From: Rhodopseudomonas palustris HaA2
GTDB taxonomy: Bacteria > Pseudomonadota > Alphaproteobacteria > Rhizobiales > Xanthobacteraceae
Assembly (NCBI RefSeq): GCF_000013365.1
Contig: NC_007778.1
Span: 868,001 to 932,000, forward strand
Length of the DNA: 64,000 nucleotides
Direction of reading: 5' to 3'
This document shows positions 8,556 to 17,107 of the stretch, one piece after another. Within the stretch, counting starts at the first letter, position 1. The number at the start of each line of letters is the position of its first letter. A program made the translations under genes and the position numbers. Under the pieces are notes generated by a model. The model had not been told where the DNA came from. It did no database searches and saw nothing but the letters and a program-made list of their open reading frames with translations.

Positions 8556-9779
8556 ATGTCGAGTGCTAAGTCGAGTGCAGCTACTACGTCCCATCTCCTG
8601 CCGGTGTTCGCGAGGGCGGATGTCGCCTTCGAGCGCGGCGAGGGTGCCTGGCTGATCTCGACCACCGGCGAGCGCTACCTCGATTTCACCAGCGGCGTCG
8701 CGGTCAATTCGCTCGGCCATTGCCATCCGCATCTGGTCGAAGCGTTGCAGCAGCAGGCGACCAAACTGTGGCACATGTCGAACCTGTTCAAGAGTCCGGA
8801 CGGCGAGCGCCTCGCCGCGCGGCTGTGCGAGCAGAGCTTCGCCGATTTCGTGTTCTTCGCCAATTCCGGCGCGGAGGCGATGGAGTGCGCGCTGAAGATG
8901 ACGCGGCACCACCATTTCTCCAAAGGCAATCCGGAGCGCACCCGGATCATCACCTTCGCGGGCGCGTTCCACGGCCGCACGCTCGGCACGCTCGCCGCCA
9001 CCGGCTCGGCGAAGTATCTCGAAGGCTATGGCGAGCCGCTCGACGGCTTCGACCAAGTGCCGCTCGGCGATCTCGACGCGGTGAAGAAGGCGATCGGCCC
9101 GACCACCGCCGGCATCCTGATCGAGCCGCTGCAGGGCGAGGGCGGGGTCCGTTCGCCGGAGCCGGCGTTCTTCCGCGCGCTGCGCGATCTGTGCGACAGC
9201 AATGGCCTGCTGCTGATTTTCGACGAGGTACAGACCGGCATGGGCCGCACCGGCGAGCTGTTCGCTTACCAGCGGATCGGCGTGGCGCCCGATATCATGT
9301 CGCTGGCCAAGGCGCTCGGCGGCGGTTTCCCGATCGGCGCCTGCCTCGCCACCGCGGATGCCGCCGAGGGCATGGCGCCGGGTTCGCACGGCTCGACCTT
9401 CGGCGGCAATCCGCTCGCCGTCGCCGCCGCCAATGCGGTGCTCGACGTGATGCTGGAGCCCGGCTTCCTCGATCACGTCCGGCGGATGTCGCTGCTGTTG
9501 AAGCAGAAGCTCGCCGGCATCGTCGATCGCTATCCGCAGGTGCTGAGCGAGATCCGCGGCGAAGGGCTGCTGATCGGCCTCAAGGCGGTGGTGCCGTCGA
9601 CCGATCTGGTCGCCGCCCTGCGCGACCAGAATTTGCTCACGGTCGGCGCCGGCGACAACGTCGTGCGGCTGCTGCCGCCGCTGATCGTCGACGAGGTGGA
9701 GATCGACGAGGCGGTGACGCGGCTCGAGCGCGCCTGCGGCGTGTTGTCCGGCCAGGCCGCGCAGCGGGAGGCGGTGTGA
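8556..9779 (+). CDS. argD: Acetylornithine transaminase ArgD
   Basis: The product is 407 aa, a class-III PLP aminotransferase. It converts N-acetylglutamate semialdehyde to N-acetylornithine in arginine synthesis and can double as succinyldiaminopimelate transaminase. Seen are [18 protein letters not shown] near the N-terminus, the phosphate-binding [48 protein letters not shown] and the PLP lysine Lys252 in [14 protein letters not shown]. Its TGA overlaps the argF ATG (TGATG), so the two are coupled. No clear Shine-Dalgarno sequence precedes the chosen ATG. Confidence 0.95.
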   Translation: MSSAKSSAATTSHLLPVFARADVAFERGEGAWLISTTGERYLDFTSGVAVNSLGHCHPHLVEALQQQATKLWHMSNLFKSPDGERLAARLCEQSFADFVFFANSGAEAMECALKMTRHHHFSKGNPERTRIITFAGAFHGRTLGTLAATGSAKYLEGYGEPLDGFDQVPLGDLDAVKKAIGPTTAGILIEPLQGEGGVRSPEPAFFRALRDLCDSNGLLLIFDEVQTGMGRTGELFAYQRIGVAPDIMSLAKALGGGFPIGACLATADAAEGMAPGSHGSTFGGNPLAVAAANAVLDVMLEPGFLDHVRRMSLLLKQKLAGIVDRYPQVLSEIRGEGLLIGLKAVVPSTDLVAALRDQNLLTVGAGDNVVRLLPPLIVDEVEIDEAVTRLERACGVLSGQAAQREAV

Positions 9780-10765
9780 TGAGCAGCGCTACCAATCGTG
9801 CGGTGAGTAGTTCCAAGAGTACGATCGAGAGTCCAGCGATGACCAGCGCCCCGAGGCATTTCCTCGATCTCACCGAGGTCCCGACCTCGGAGCTGCGCAA
9901 TATGCTCGCCGCCGGCGTGGCGATGAAGGCGAAGCGCAAGGCCAATGCGGATGCCGACAAGCCGCTCGCCGGCAAGACGCTGGCGATGATCTTCGAGAAG
10001 CCCTCGACGCGCACCCGCGTCTCGTTCGACGTCGGCATGCGCCAGCTCGGCGGCGAGTCGATCATGCTGACCGGCGCCGAGATGCAGCTCGGCCGCGGCG
10101 AGACCATCGCCGACACCGCGCGGGTGCTGTCGCGCTTCGTCGACATCATCATGATCCGCATCCTCAATCACGACTCGCTGCTGGAGCTCGCCGCCAACGC
10201 TACCGTGCCGGTGATCAACGGGCTCACCCGCAAGTCGCATCCGTGCCAGGTGATGGCCGACGTGATGACGTTCGAGGAGCATCGCGGCCCGATCAAGGGC
10301 GCGACCGTGGCCTGGACCGGCGACGACAACAACGTGCTGGCGTCGTGGGCGCATGCCGCACAGCGGTTCGATTTCAGGCTCAACATCGCGACCCCGCCGC
10401 AGCTCGCGCCCAACAAGGCGATGCGCGACTGGATCAAGACCAGTGGTGCTGCGATCACGCTCGGCAGCGACGCCGAGGCGGCGGTCCGCGGCGCCGATTG
10501 CGTCGTCACCGACACCTGGGTGTCGATGGGCGACAAGGACGGCGAGCACCGCCACAATCTGCTGAAGCCGTTTCAGGTCAACGCCAAGCTGATGTCGCTC
10601 GCCCACAAGGACGCGATCTTCATGCACTGCCTGCCGGCGCATCGCGGCGAGGAGGTCACCGACGAGGTGATCGACGGCCCGCAATCGGTGGTGTTCGACG
10701 AAGCCGAAAACCGCCTGCACGCGCAGAAGGGCATCCTGGCCTGGTGCCTCGGCGCGGTGGCGTAG
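9779..10765 (+). CDS. argF: Ornithine carbamoyltransferase ArgF
   Basis: The product is 328 aa. It makes citrulline from ornithine and carbamoyl phosphate. The carbamoyl-phosphate site [15 protein letters not shown], the HPCQVMAD region and the ornithine-site motif [18 protein letters not shown] are all present. The start at 9779 overlaps the argD stop. An in-frame ATG at 9839 ([11 protein letters not shown]) matches the usual family N-terminus better, so the first 20 residues may be an extension or not translated. The argD-argF pairing is typical of Rhizobiales. Confidence 0.96.
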   Translation: MSSATNRAVSSSKSTIESPAMTSAPRHFLDLTEVPTSELRNMLAAGVAMKAKRKANADADKPLAGKTLAMIFEKPSTRTRVSFDVGMRQLGGESIMLTGAEMQLGRGETIADTARVLSRFVDIIMIRILNHDSLLELAANATVPVINGLTRKSHPCQVMADVMTFEEHRGPIKGATVAWTGDDNNVLASWAHAAQRFDFRLNIATPPQLAPNKAMRDWIKTSGAAITLGSDAEAAVRGADCVVTDTWVSMGDKDGEHRHNLLKPFQVNAKLMSLAHKDAIFMHCLPAHRGEEVTDEVIDGPQSVVFDEAENRLHAQKGILAWCLGAVA

Positions 10766-10785
10766 CGGTCATCGCGACACATTCG

Positions 10786-10902
10786 GCGTCATCCTGAGGT
10801 GCCCGCGCGAAGCGCGGGCCTCGAAGGATGCTGAGACAGGGTGGTGGCGACGCCGCCGCCCTTCGAGGCTCGCCGAAGTCGGCGAGCACCTCAGGGTGAC
10901 GG
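10786..10902. repeat. Dispersed palindromic repeat (TCATCCTGAGGTG family), copy 1
   Basis: It begins GTCATCCTGAGGT, has internal inverted blocks (CCCGCGCGAAGCGCGGG, then CTCGAAGGATG) and ends CACCTCAGGGTGACG, the inverse of the start. The same family recurs at 18086-18320 and 61784-61905. It fills most of the argF-hslO gap. Confidence 0.85.
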
Positions 10903-10975
10903 CACTCCTCTTCCGGAACTGCATCCCTCGCATGAGGCCCTTCCGATTTCGTCCTCCGCCCCCAGATAGAGCGCC

Positions 10976-12031
10976 ATGACCTCGCAATCGCAAAATCCCA
11001 AGACCTCCGAAGCGCCCCCGGTGCGCGCGCCCTCCGCAGTTCCGATCGACGACGCGGTGCTGCCTTTCGAAGTCGGCCCGCTCGATCTGCGCGGCCGGCT
11101 GACGCGGCTCGGCCCGGCGCTCGACGAGCTGCTGGAAAAGCACGCTTATCCCACGCCGGTCGCCAAACTGCTCGGCGAGGCGATCGTGCTGGCGACGCTG
11201 CTCGGCTCGGCGCTGAAATTCGACGGCCGCTTCATCCTGCAGACCCAGACCGACGGCCCGGTGTCGTTCCTGATCGTCGATTTCCAGGCGCCCGACCGGC
11301 TCCGCGCCTATGCGCGGTTCGACGCCGGCAAGCTCGTGCCCGGGCTGGATTCCGGTGCGCTGCTCGGCAAGGGGCATCTGGCGATGACGATCGACCAGGG
11401 CGCCGACATGCGCCGCTATCAGGGCCTGGTCGCGCTCGACGGCGGCGGGCTGGAAGAGGCCGCGCACGAATACTTCATGCGCTCCGAGCAGATCCCCACC
11501 AAGGTCCGGCTCGCGGTCGGCGAGGAGTGGCGCGGCGGCGAGGGCGGCCGGCACCACTGGCGCGCCGGCGGCATGCTGCTGCAATTCCTGCCGAAGGCGC
11601 CGGAGCGCGCGCGGCCGGCCGATCTGCATCCCGGCGACGCGCCGGACGGCGCCGAGGTCCACGCCGTCACCGAGGACGACGCCTGGGTCGAAGGCCAGTC
11701 GCTGATCGCCACCGTCGAGGACATCGAACTGATCGACCCGGATCTGTCCGGCGAGCGGCTGCTGTACCGGCTGTTCCACGAACGCGGCGTCCGCGTATTC
11801 TCGTCGCTGCCGTTGCGCGCGCAATGCTCCTGCTCGCGCACCGCCGTCTCCGGCATGCTGTCCCGCTTCTCGGCCCAGGACCGCGCCGACATGGTCAAGG
11901 ACGGCAAGGTCGTGGTGACCTGTGAGTTCTGCAGCTCGGTCTACGAGTTCACGCCGGACGAGGCGGGGGTGGAAACGGGCGCCGGCGTCGCGGACGCAGA
12001 AACGACGAACGGCGCGGCGACGAACGAGTAG
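10976..12031 (+). CDS. hslO: Redox-regulated chaperone Hsp33
   Basis: The product is 351 aa, slightly longer than the usual 290-330 because of a Ser/Pro/Ala-rich N-terminus and a Glu/Ala/Thr-rich C-tail. The four zinc-binding cysteines of the redox switch are CSC at 284/286 and CEFC at 316/319. Other family features are DGPVSFLIVDF near residue 90 and GGMLLQFLP near 190. Oxidation of the cysteines releases zinc and activates the holdase against unfolded proteins. It follows argF after a repeat, as in several Rhizobiales. Confidence 0.95.
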   Translation: MTSQSQNPKTSEAPPVRAPSAVPIDDAVLPFEVGPLDLRGRLTRLGPALDELLEKHAYPTPVAKLLGEAIVLATLLGSALKFDGRFILQTQTDGPVSFLIVDFQAPDRLRAYARFDAGKLVPGLDSGALLGKGHLAMTIDQGADMRRYQGLVALDGGGLEEAAHEYFMRSEQIPTKVRLAVGEEWRGGEGGRHHWRAGGMLLQFLPKAPERARPADLHPGDAPDGAEVHAVTEDDAWVEGQSLIATVEDIELIDPDLSGERLLYRLFHERGVRVFSSLPLRAQCSCSRTAVSGMLSRFSAQDRADMVKDGKVVVTCEFCSSVYEFTPDEAGVETGAGVADAETTNGAATNE

Positions 12032-12264
12032 TTCACCCGTCGTCGAGAAATAACCCGTGTCCCGGACGCGATGCAGCACGCAGTGCTGCTTCGCAGATCC
12101 GGGACCCCGGTTTCTCTGTCCAACACGACATAGTTCGAAGCTGTCGGATGCATCCGAACCGGGGCCCCGGATCAGCAGCGCACCACGCCGCAAGCGCGGC
12201 GCGCTGCGCAGCGTCCGGGGCACGAAGTCTGCGCCCCTCAATACAGTCAGTTGTCGTTCGTCGG

Positions 12265-12370
12265 AGTCCGTAGGGTGGGCAAAGGCGCGCAAGCGCCGTG
12301 CCCACGCGTCGCCGGTGATGCTGTCGGGATGTCCGCATGGGCTTCGCTGCGCTCAGCGCCACCCTGCGGG
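12265..12370. repeat. 106-bp direct repeat, left copy (GTAGGGTGGGCAAAGGCGCG family)
   Basis: This copy matches 14304-14409 with only three differences by eye, in the same orientation. The two copies flank the gene at 12592-14289. Internally it contains the GGGTGGGCA ... TGCCCAC palindrome, also found at 59182-59283. The rest of the gap 12032-12591 shows other REP-like palindromes (around 12060-12240 and 12390-12440) and no gene. Confidence 0.85.
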
Positions 12371-12591
12371 CGACAGCGCGCACTCTGCGTTGGTCATTCC
12401 GGGGCGCGCGCAGCGCGAACCCGGAATCTCGAATCCCTGGAGCCTGTGATCGGCACGGCCGGCCGGAGATCGCAGTCGGCATCGCGATCGGACGTGTATC
12501 CCCATTCTCACCGCCTCTCCGCCCAAAGCCGCCTTGTCCTGCAACCTGAGCGTTAGCTACAGTTGCGGGACGCGTGATTGCGGGGCGGGCG

Positions 12592-14289
12592 ATGGCGGAT
12601 TCGAGTGAGGTCGGGGGAAGGGCAGTCAGTGGGCCGCCGGACCCAAACGACTTCGAAGCATTCACAAGCTGGCTGGTGCAGCAGCCGCGCACGTGGTCGG
12701 TTGTACTCGCCGCTCGGGCGGCGCTGCGCGTGCTTCCGCTTTCGCGAGTTCAGGACAGGCTTTCGGTCATCGTGCTGCCCGCGTTTCGTGCTACCGCGAT
12801 TGCGCGGTTTGCCGCCAAATATCCAAACCGCGCAATCGGACAAGCCGCCGCCGACGCCCGCGCCTCCGCCTACGCCGCCACCGCCGCCACCGTCGACGCC
12901 GCCGACGCCGCCTACGGCTACGCCGCCGTCTCCGCCGTCTCCGCCGCCACCGCCGCCTCCGCCGACGCCGCCTACGCCGCCACCGTCGCCTACGCCGACG
13001 CCGCCTCCGCCACCGCTTACGCCTCCGCCTCCGCCTCCGCTACCGCTTACGCCGTCATCCAGGGCGATGCGCAGCGACTTCACGACGGGGCAATGACCCC
13101 AGAGCAACTGGCGTCTGCGTCCTTATGGATCGGTCTGCCTCCGCCAAGTATTGGAGGCGCTTGGCAGGGTCTGGCTGCGGAGCTCCGCGCGCTCGGTCCT
13201 CACTGGTCGGTCTGGATACACTGGTACGAGGATGTCCTCGCTGGATCGCCGCATGCTGGAACCAGCGAGGCCGAAGAAGCCGCTTTCACCGACCTCCCCG
13301 GCGAGCTGCCATGGGATGCCGGTGCGGAGGCGGTGAACACCGAGATCGCGCGGCGGTTGCGAGCTATCCGCGATGGAAAAACCCCATTGGGGAAGGATCC
13401 CGTTCAACCGCCCGATCCTGAGCCTCTTGAAACAATCCCGAGCCCGATCGCAATTGATCGCCGGGCGGATGGCCGCATCGGCGCCGATGCAGGCTTGTTT
13501 GCGCTGCCGACCCTGCCTCCGTCATCTGAGCCTTGCGACCATGCGAGGCTGTTGGAGGCTTGCCGCGCGCGAGCGGAGCAACTGCGAATTCAAGCTGTGG
13601 CCCCGACCTTTCAAGGCCGATCTGAATACGCCGAATTGCTCGCTGAATATCTCCAGTGGCTGCCGTCCGAAGCCGGCTCAGGAAACATCCTGCTCGCCGA
13701 TGGCGAAGCGAGAGTCCTGAACAAGATGTTCGTGGCGGAACAGGATGTTCTGCCGACGGCCTTCGCAAGTCGTCTATCGACCTTCTTGGAAGACCATCTC
13801 GGCCTTCGTCCCTATTACCCGGAGCTCGAACGACACTACCACTCGATCAGGACAGGGCGCGTTGCGACGCCGCTTCCGCGCGACGCCGTGGAAAGTATCC
13901 GACAGATCATTCACCAGCATTCTCCGGCGGTGTTCGACGAGACTGTTGCACCTGTCATGGATGAGACGGCTAAGCCGTTACCCGCCGTGACGCCACTCCC
14001 TGCTGCGGACGCGCCGCCGCCTGATCCTACGCGTCCCAAGCCGCCCAGAGATCCGATTGCCGACGTCGATCCGGCAGCTTCACGCAACTTCACCTTCGCC
14101 AGCGCCGCGAACCGCATCTACACGATCCTGAAAAGCGGCAAAGATGTTGGAGACGGCGTGAAGGGCTGGAACGAAGTCTACGCGGCGTTCAAGGAGCGCA
14201 TCCCGCCCTTGCTCAAATGGCTCCAGGAGAACTGGCCCGGCGGTGGTGCCGACGGCGGGCCGACTTTGCCGCCGACGATCGGAGTTTGA
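12592..14289 (+). CDS. Unrecognised protein with an Ala/Ser/Asp/Tyr repeat region
   Basis: The product is about 565 aa. I do not recognise the family. Residues about 80-155 form a low-complexity tract rich in Ala with Asp, Ser and Tyr (DAADAAYGYAAVSA and similar), encoded by runs of GCC codons; it would form an amphipathic helix or solenoid. A middle globular part follows (WSVWIHWYEDVLAG, then ELPWDAGAEAVNTEIARRLRAI). After a Pro-rich linker (about 450-490) the protein ends NFTFASAANRIYTILKSGKDVGDGVKGWNEVYAAFKE. No signal peptide is evident. ATG 12592 is preferred; GTG at 12574 is also in frame. Near-identical 106-bp repeats on both sides suggest an inserted or excisable gene. Confidence 0.75.
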   Translation: MADSSEVGGRAVSGPPDPNDFEAFTSWLVQQPRTWSVVLAARAALRVLPLSRVQDRLSVIVLPAFRATAIARFAAKYPNRAIGQAAADARASAYAATAATVDAADAAYGYAAVSAVSAATAASADAAYAATVAYADAASATAYASASASATAYAVIQGDAQRLHDGAMTPEQLASASLWIGLPPPSIGGAWQGLAAELRALGPHWSVWIHWYEDVLAGSPHAGTSEAEEAAFTDLPGELPWDAGAEAVNTEIARRLRAIRDGKTPLGKDPVQPPDPEPLETIPSPIAIDRRADGRIGADAGLFALPTLPPSSEPCDHARLLEACRARAEQLRIQAVAPTFQGRSEYAELLAEYLQWLPSEAGSGNILLADGEARVLNKMFVAEQDVLPTAFASRLSTFLEDHLGLRPYYPELERHYHSIRTGRVATPLPRDAVESIRQIIHQHSPAVFDETVAPVMDETAKPLPAVTPLPAADAPPPDPTRPKPPRDPIADVDPAASRNFTFASAANRIYTILKSGKDVGDGVKGWNEVYAAFKERIPPLLKWLQENWPGGGADGGPTLPPTIGV

Positions 14290-14303
14290 AGTGCGTAGTC
14301 CGT

Positions 14304-14409
14304 AGTCCGTAGGGTGGGCAGAGGCGCGCAAGCGCCGTGCCCACGCGTCGCCGGTGATGCTGTCGGGATGTCCGCGTGGGCTTCGCTCCGCTCAGCGCCA
14401 CCCTGCGGG
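14304..14409. repeat. 106-bp direct repeat, right copy
   Basis: Same orientation as 12265-12370. The three differences are an A/G in the GGGCAAAGG block, A/G in the CCGCATGGG block and G/C near the CGCTGCGCTC block. It begins 15 bases after the stop of the Ala-rich gene. Confidence 0.85.
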
Positions 14410-14441
14410 GCTGGAACCGCGGCTCGCGCCGACCCGCCCCC

Positions 14442-14834
14442 TCAATTCAACGTCCGTTTCCCTTCCGGGCTGTCCAGCGAGAACGCCGGGACGTCGATCT
14501 CGAATTTCTCGCCGCTTTCGCTTTCCATCTGGTAACGGCCGGCCATGAAGCCGGAGGCGGTGGGGAGGGGGACGCCGCTGGTGTATTCGAAGCGCTCGCC
14601 GGGGGCGAGCACCGGCTGTTCGCCGACCACGCCCTCGCCGCGGACCTCCTGGGTCCGGCCGGAGGCGTCGGTGATCACCCAATGCCGGGTCCGCAGTTTC
14701 ACGGTCTCGTCGCCCGAATTGGTGATGACCACGGTGTAGGACCAGAAGAACTGCCGATTCTCCGCCGAGGAACGCTCCGGCAGATAGTTCGGCTCGACGG
14801 TCACCACGATCTGGCGGGTTATGGCGCGGTACAT
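14442..14834 (-). CDS. apaG: ApaG (Co2+/Mg2+ efflux-associated) protein
   Basis: The product is 130 aa, the normal length of ApaG. It has the fibronectin-III-like fold sequence MYRAITRQIVVTVEPNYLPERS, YTVVITN, LRTRHWVITDASGRTQEVRGEGVVGEQPVL and GxM-type GFMAGRYQME near the C-terminus, all conserved. Its biochemical role is unsettled; mutants in enterobacteria show cobalt resistance and magnesium efflux phenotypes. The start is placed at MYRAIT because the family starts there. In Rhizobiales it commonly lies near metZ, here about 4 kb away on the same strand. Confidence 0.93.
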   Translation of the reverse strand: MYRAITRQIVVTVEPNYLPERSSAENRQFFWSYTVVITNSGDETVKLRTRHWVITDASGRTQEVRGEGVVGEQPVLAPGERFEYTSGVPLPTASGFMAGRYQMESESGEKFEIDVPAFSLDSPEGKRTLN

Positions 14835-14956
14835 CGGTCTTGTTCCAACTTGCGTCGCAATCATATCGCAGATTTGCATCCCGAAACCAGCCGCTCGGAA
14901 CGATTTTCAGGTGCTGCGGCCGATCCCGGGGGCCGCGGTTTCAACATAGTTGCTCC

Positions 14957-15016
14957 CTAGAGCACTTCCGGTTCAAAATCAGGGACGGAGCTCCGGATTC
15001 CTGATCCGAGAACATG
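14957..15016 (-). repeat. Dispersed element shared with 29251-29300 (inverted copy)
   Basis: Read on the minus strand it shares GAATCCGGAGCTCCG, then CTGATT, GAACCGGA and GCTCTAG with 29251-29300. It lies between apaG and opgC, probably in both promoters. Confidence 0.55.
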
Positions 15017-15065
15017 TGCGCCATGGCGAGGATTCGCCGGTTCGGAAACCCCGGTTCGAAAACCC

Positions 15066-16331
15066 ATGACTGCCGTCGTCTCGTCCGTCGCCGAACAGAC
15101 CGCAGGAGCGCCGCCGGGAGGCTTGCCGCCGACGGACGCTGCCGCGCTGTCGTCGCCGCCGCTGCAGCCGGAGCTGCGCAAGCCGGCGCCGAAGCGGGAA
15201 TTGCGGCTCGATCTGTTCCGCGGCCTGGCGCTGTGGCTGATCTTCATCGATCATCTGCCGGCCAATGTGCTGACCTGGCTGACGATCCGGAACTACGGCT
15301 TTTCCGACGCCACCGAGATCTTCATCTTCATTTCCGGCTACACCGCCGCTTTCGTCTACGGACGGGCGATGCGCGATCAGGGCGTGGTGGTGGCGTCGGC
15401 GCGGATCATGAAGCGGGTCTGGCAGATCTATGTCGCCCACGTGTTTCTGTTCACGATCTTCCTCGCCGAGATCTCCTACGTCGCCACCAGCTTCCAGAAC
15501 CCGCTCTACACCGAGGAAATGGGCATCCTGGATTTCCTCAAACAGCCCGACGTCACCATCGTGCAGGCGCTGCTGCTGCGGTTTCGCCCGGTCAATATGG
15601 ACGTGCTGCCGCTGTACATCGTGCTGATGTTCTTCCTGCCGCCGATCCTGTGGACGATGCGGCGCTCGCCCGATCTGGCGCTGGCGCTGTCGACCGCGCT
15701 CTATGTCGCGACCTGGCAGTTCGACCTGCACCTCACCGCCTATCCGAGCGGCGTCTGGGCGTTCAATCCCTACGCATGGCAGTTGCTGTTCGTGTTCGGC
15801 GCCTGGTGCGCGATGGGCGGCGCGCAGCGGCTGTCGCGGGTGCTGGCGTCGAACATCACGCTGGGGTTGTCGGTGGCCTATCTGCTGGCGGCGTTCTTCA
15901 TCGTGCTGACCTGGCACATGCCGCAGCTCTATCACATCCTGCCGAAATGGCTCGAGCAGTGGATGTACCCGATCGACAAGCCCAATCTCGACGTGCTGCG
16001 GTTCGCCCACTTCCTGGCGCTGGCGGCGATCACCGTGCGGTTTCTGCCCCGCGACTGGCCCGGCCTCAATTCGGTCTGGCTGCGGCCGATGGTGCTGTGC
16101 GGCCAGCATTCGCTGGAAATCTTCTGCCTCGGCATCTTCCTTGCATTCGCGGGCTACTTCATATTGGCCGAGATCTCCGGCGGAGCGGTGATGCATTTCT
16201 TCGTCAGTCTGGCCGGCGTCGTTATCATGTCCGCCTCGGCATGGCTGCTTTCGTGGTACAAGAACGCGGTGGCGAAGGGCGGCAATCAGAAAACAAGCCC
16301 GGATGCCGACCTCGCAGGGGGGGATGCATGA
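15066..16331 (+). CDS. opgC: OpgC-type integral membrane acyltransferase
   Basis: The product is 421 aa with about ten membrane helices. After a Pro/Ala-rich cytoplasmic N-terminus come the catalytic-loop motif LRLDLFRGLALWLIFIDHLP (RGLA...DH) and FIFISGYTAAFVYGRAM, then MDVLPLYIVLMFFLPP, all characteristic of the OpgC_C family. OpgC proteins move succinyl or similar acyl groups from the cytoplasm onto osmoregulated periplasmic glucans. The stop overlaps the ATG of the next gene (ATGA), so it is coupled to two SGNH-fold proteins that could complete the periplasmic acyl transfer. Confidence 0.88.
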   Translation: MTAVVSSVAEQTAGAPPGGLPPTDAAALSSPPLQPELRKPAPKRELRLDLFRGLALWLIFIDHLPANVLTWLTIRNYGFSDATEIFIFISGYTAAFVYGRAMRDQGVVVASARIMKRVWQIYVAHVFLFTIFLAEISYVATSFQNPLYTEEMGILDFLKQPDVTIVQALLLRFRPVNMDVLPLYIVLMFFLPPILWTMRRSPDLALALSTALYVATWQFDLHLTAYPSGVWAFNPYAWQLLFVFGAWCAMGGAQRLSRVLASNITLGLSVAYLLAAFFIVLTWHMPQLYHILPKWLEQWMYPIDKPNLDVLRFAHFLALAAITVRFLPRDWPGLNSVWLRPMVLCGQHSLEIFCLGIFLAFAGYFILAEISGGAVMHFFVSLAGVVIMSASAWLLSWYKNAVAKGGNQKTSPDADLAGGDA

Positions 16332-17107
16332 GGGCGGGCGGAATGGCCGGCTTGGGATGGATGCTGGGCTTGGCCCTGCTCGGCGCGCTCGCGGCGCCGG
16401 CCGGCGCTGCGGCCGAGACGTCCCCGCAGGGCTGCGACGCGCCCGCCTATCTGCTGTCCACCGACATCACCCTCGGCCGGGTCGCTGCCGCGCTCCGGAC
16501 CGACCGCAAGCTCGACATCCTGGTGGTCGGCAGCCGCTCCTCCAGCATCGGCTCGGCCGAGAGCACCGCCTATCCGGCCCGGCTGCAGAGCCTGCTGCGC
16601 GACCGGCTGCCGGGCATCGCCGTCAGCGTCACGTTCGAGATGCGGGTCAAGCGCACCGCCGCCGAGGTGGCGCCCGGGCTCGGCCAGCTCGTCGCCGAGC
16701 GCAAACCCGCGTTGCTGATCTGGCAGACCGGCACTTACGATGCGATCCGTTCGATCGACGCCGACGACTTCCGCCGCGGGCTCAGCGAGGGCATCGAAGC
16801 CGTGCAGAAGGCCGGCGCCGACGTCGTCCTGATGAATTTGCAATACAGCCCCCGGATTGAAACCATGATCAATCCGGCGCCCTATCTGGATAATATGCGG
16901 GCCGTGGCGCAGGAGCACGACGTGCCGCTGTTCGACCGCTTCGCGCTGATGCGGCACTGGAACGAGACCGGAGAATTCGACCTGTTCAGTCCCTCGCCCG
17001 GAATCGACCTGGCCATGCGGGTGCATAATTGCCTCGCGCGGGCGCTGTCGGCCTTCGTCATCGATGCGGCGAAGATCAATCCATCGGAGCTGAGGACGTT
17101 GCGTTAA
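16328..17107 (+). CDS. Exported SGNH/GDSL-like protein, possibly catalytically degenerate
   Basis: The product is 259 aa with a signal peptide (cleavage near AGAAAE). The mature protein shows an SGNH-like core: LDILVVGSRSSSIGSAES in the nucleophile position, KPALLIWQTGTYDAI (the block III position, where Asn is expected in GTN) and LSEGIEAVQKAGADVVLMNLQYSP. The final DxxH block is not canonical; only DLAMRVHN is visible. It resembles its neighbour at 17107-18063 in layout, so the pair probably arose by duplication. Its location next to opgC suggests a role in modifying periplasmic glucans, by transfer or hydrolysis of acyl groups. Starts and stops overlap on both sides (ATGA, TAATG). Confidence 0.8.
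   Translation: MRAGGMAGLGWMLGLALLGALAAPAGAAAETSPQGCDAPAYLLSTDITLGRVAAALRTDRKLDILVVGSRSSSIGSAESTAYPARLQSLLRDRLPGIAVSVTFEMRVKRTAAEVAPGLGQLVAERKPALLIWQTGTYDAIRSIDADDFRRGLSEGIEAVQKAGADVVLMNLQYSPRIETMINPAPYLDNMRAVAQEHDVPLFDRFALMRHWNETGEFDLFSPSPGIDLAMRVHNCLARALSAFVIDAAKINPSELRTLR

Noticed and set aside
8157..9476. Minus-strand frame of 439 codons opposite argD
   Set aside because: It is the antisense shadow of a well-conserved aminotransferase and its translation is repetitive Arg/Gly/Ala without motifs.
12553..13107. Minus-strand frame rich in Gly/Val opposite the Ala-rich gene, and plus-strand Pro-rich frame 12578-13096
   Set aside because: Both mirror the GCC-periodic tract of the real frame and contain no other structure.
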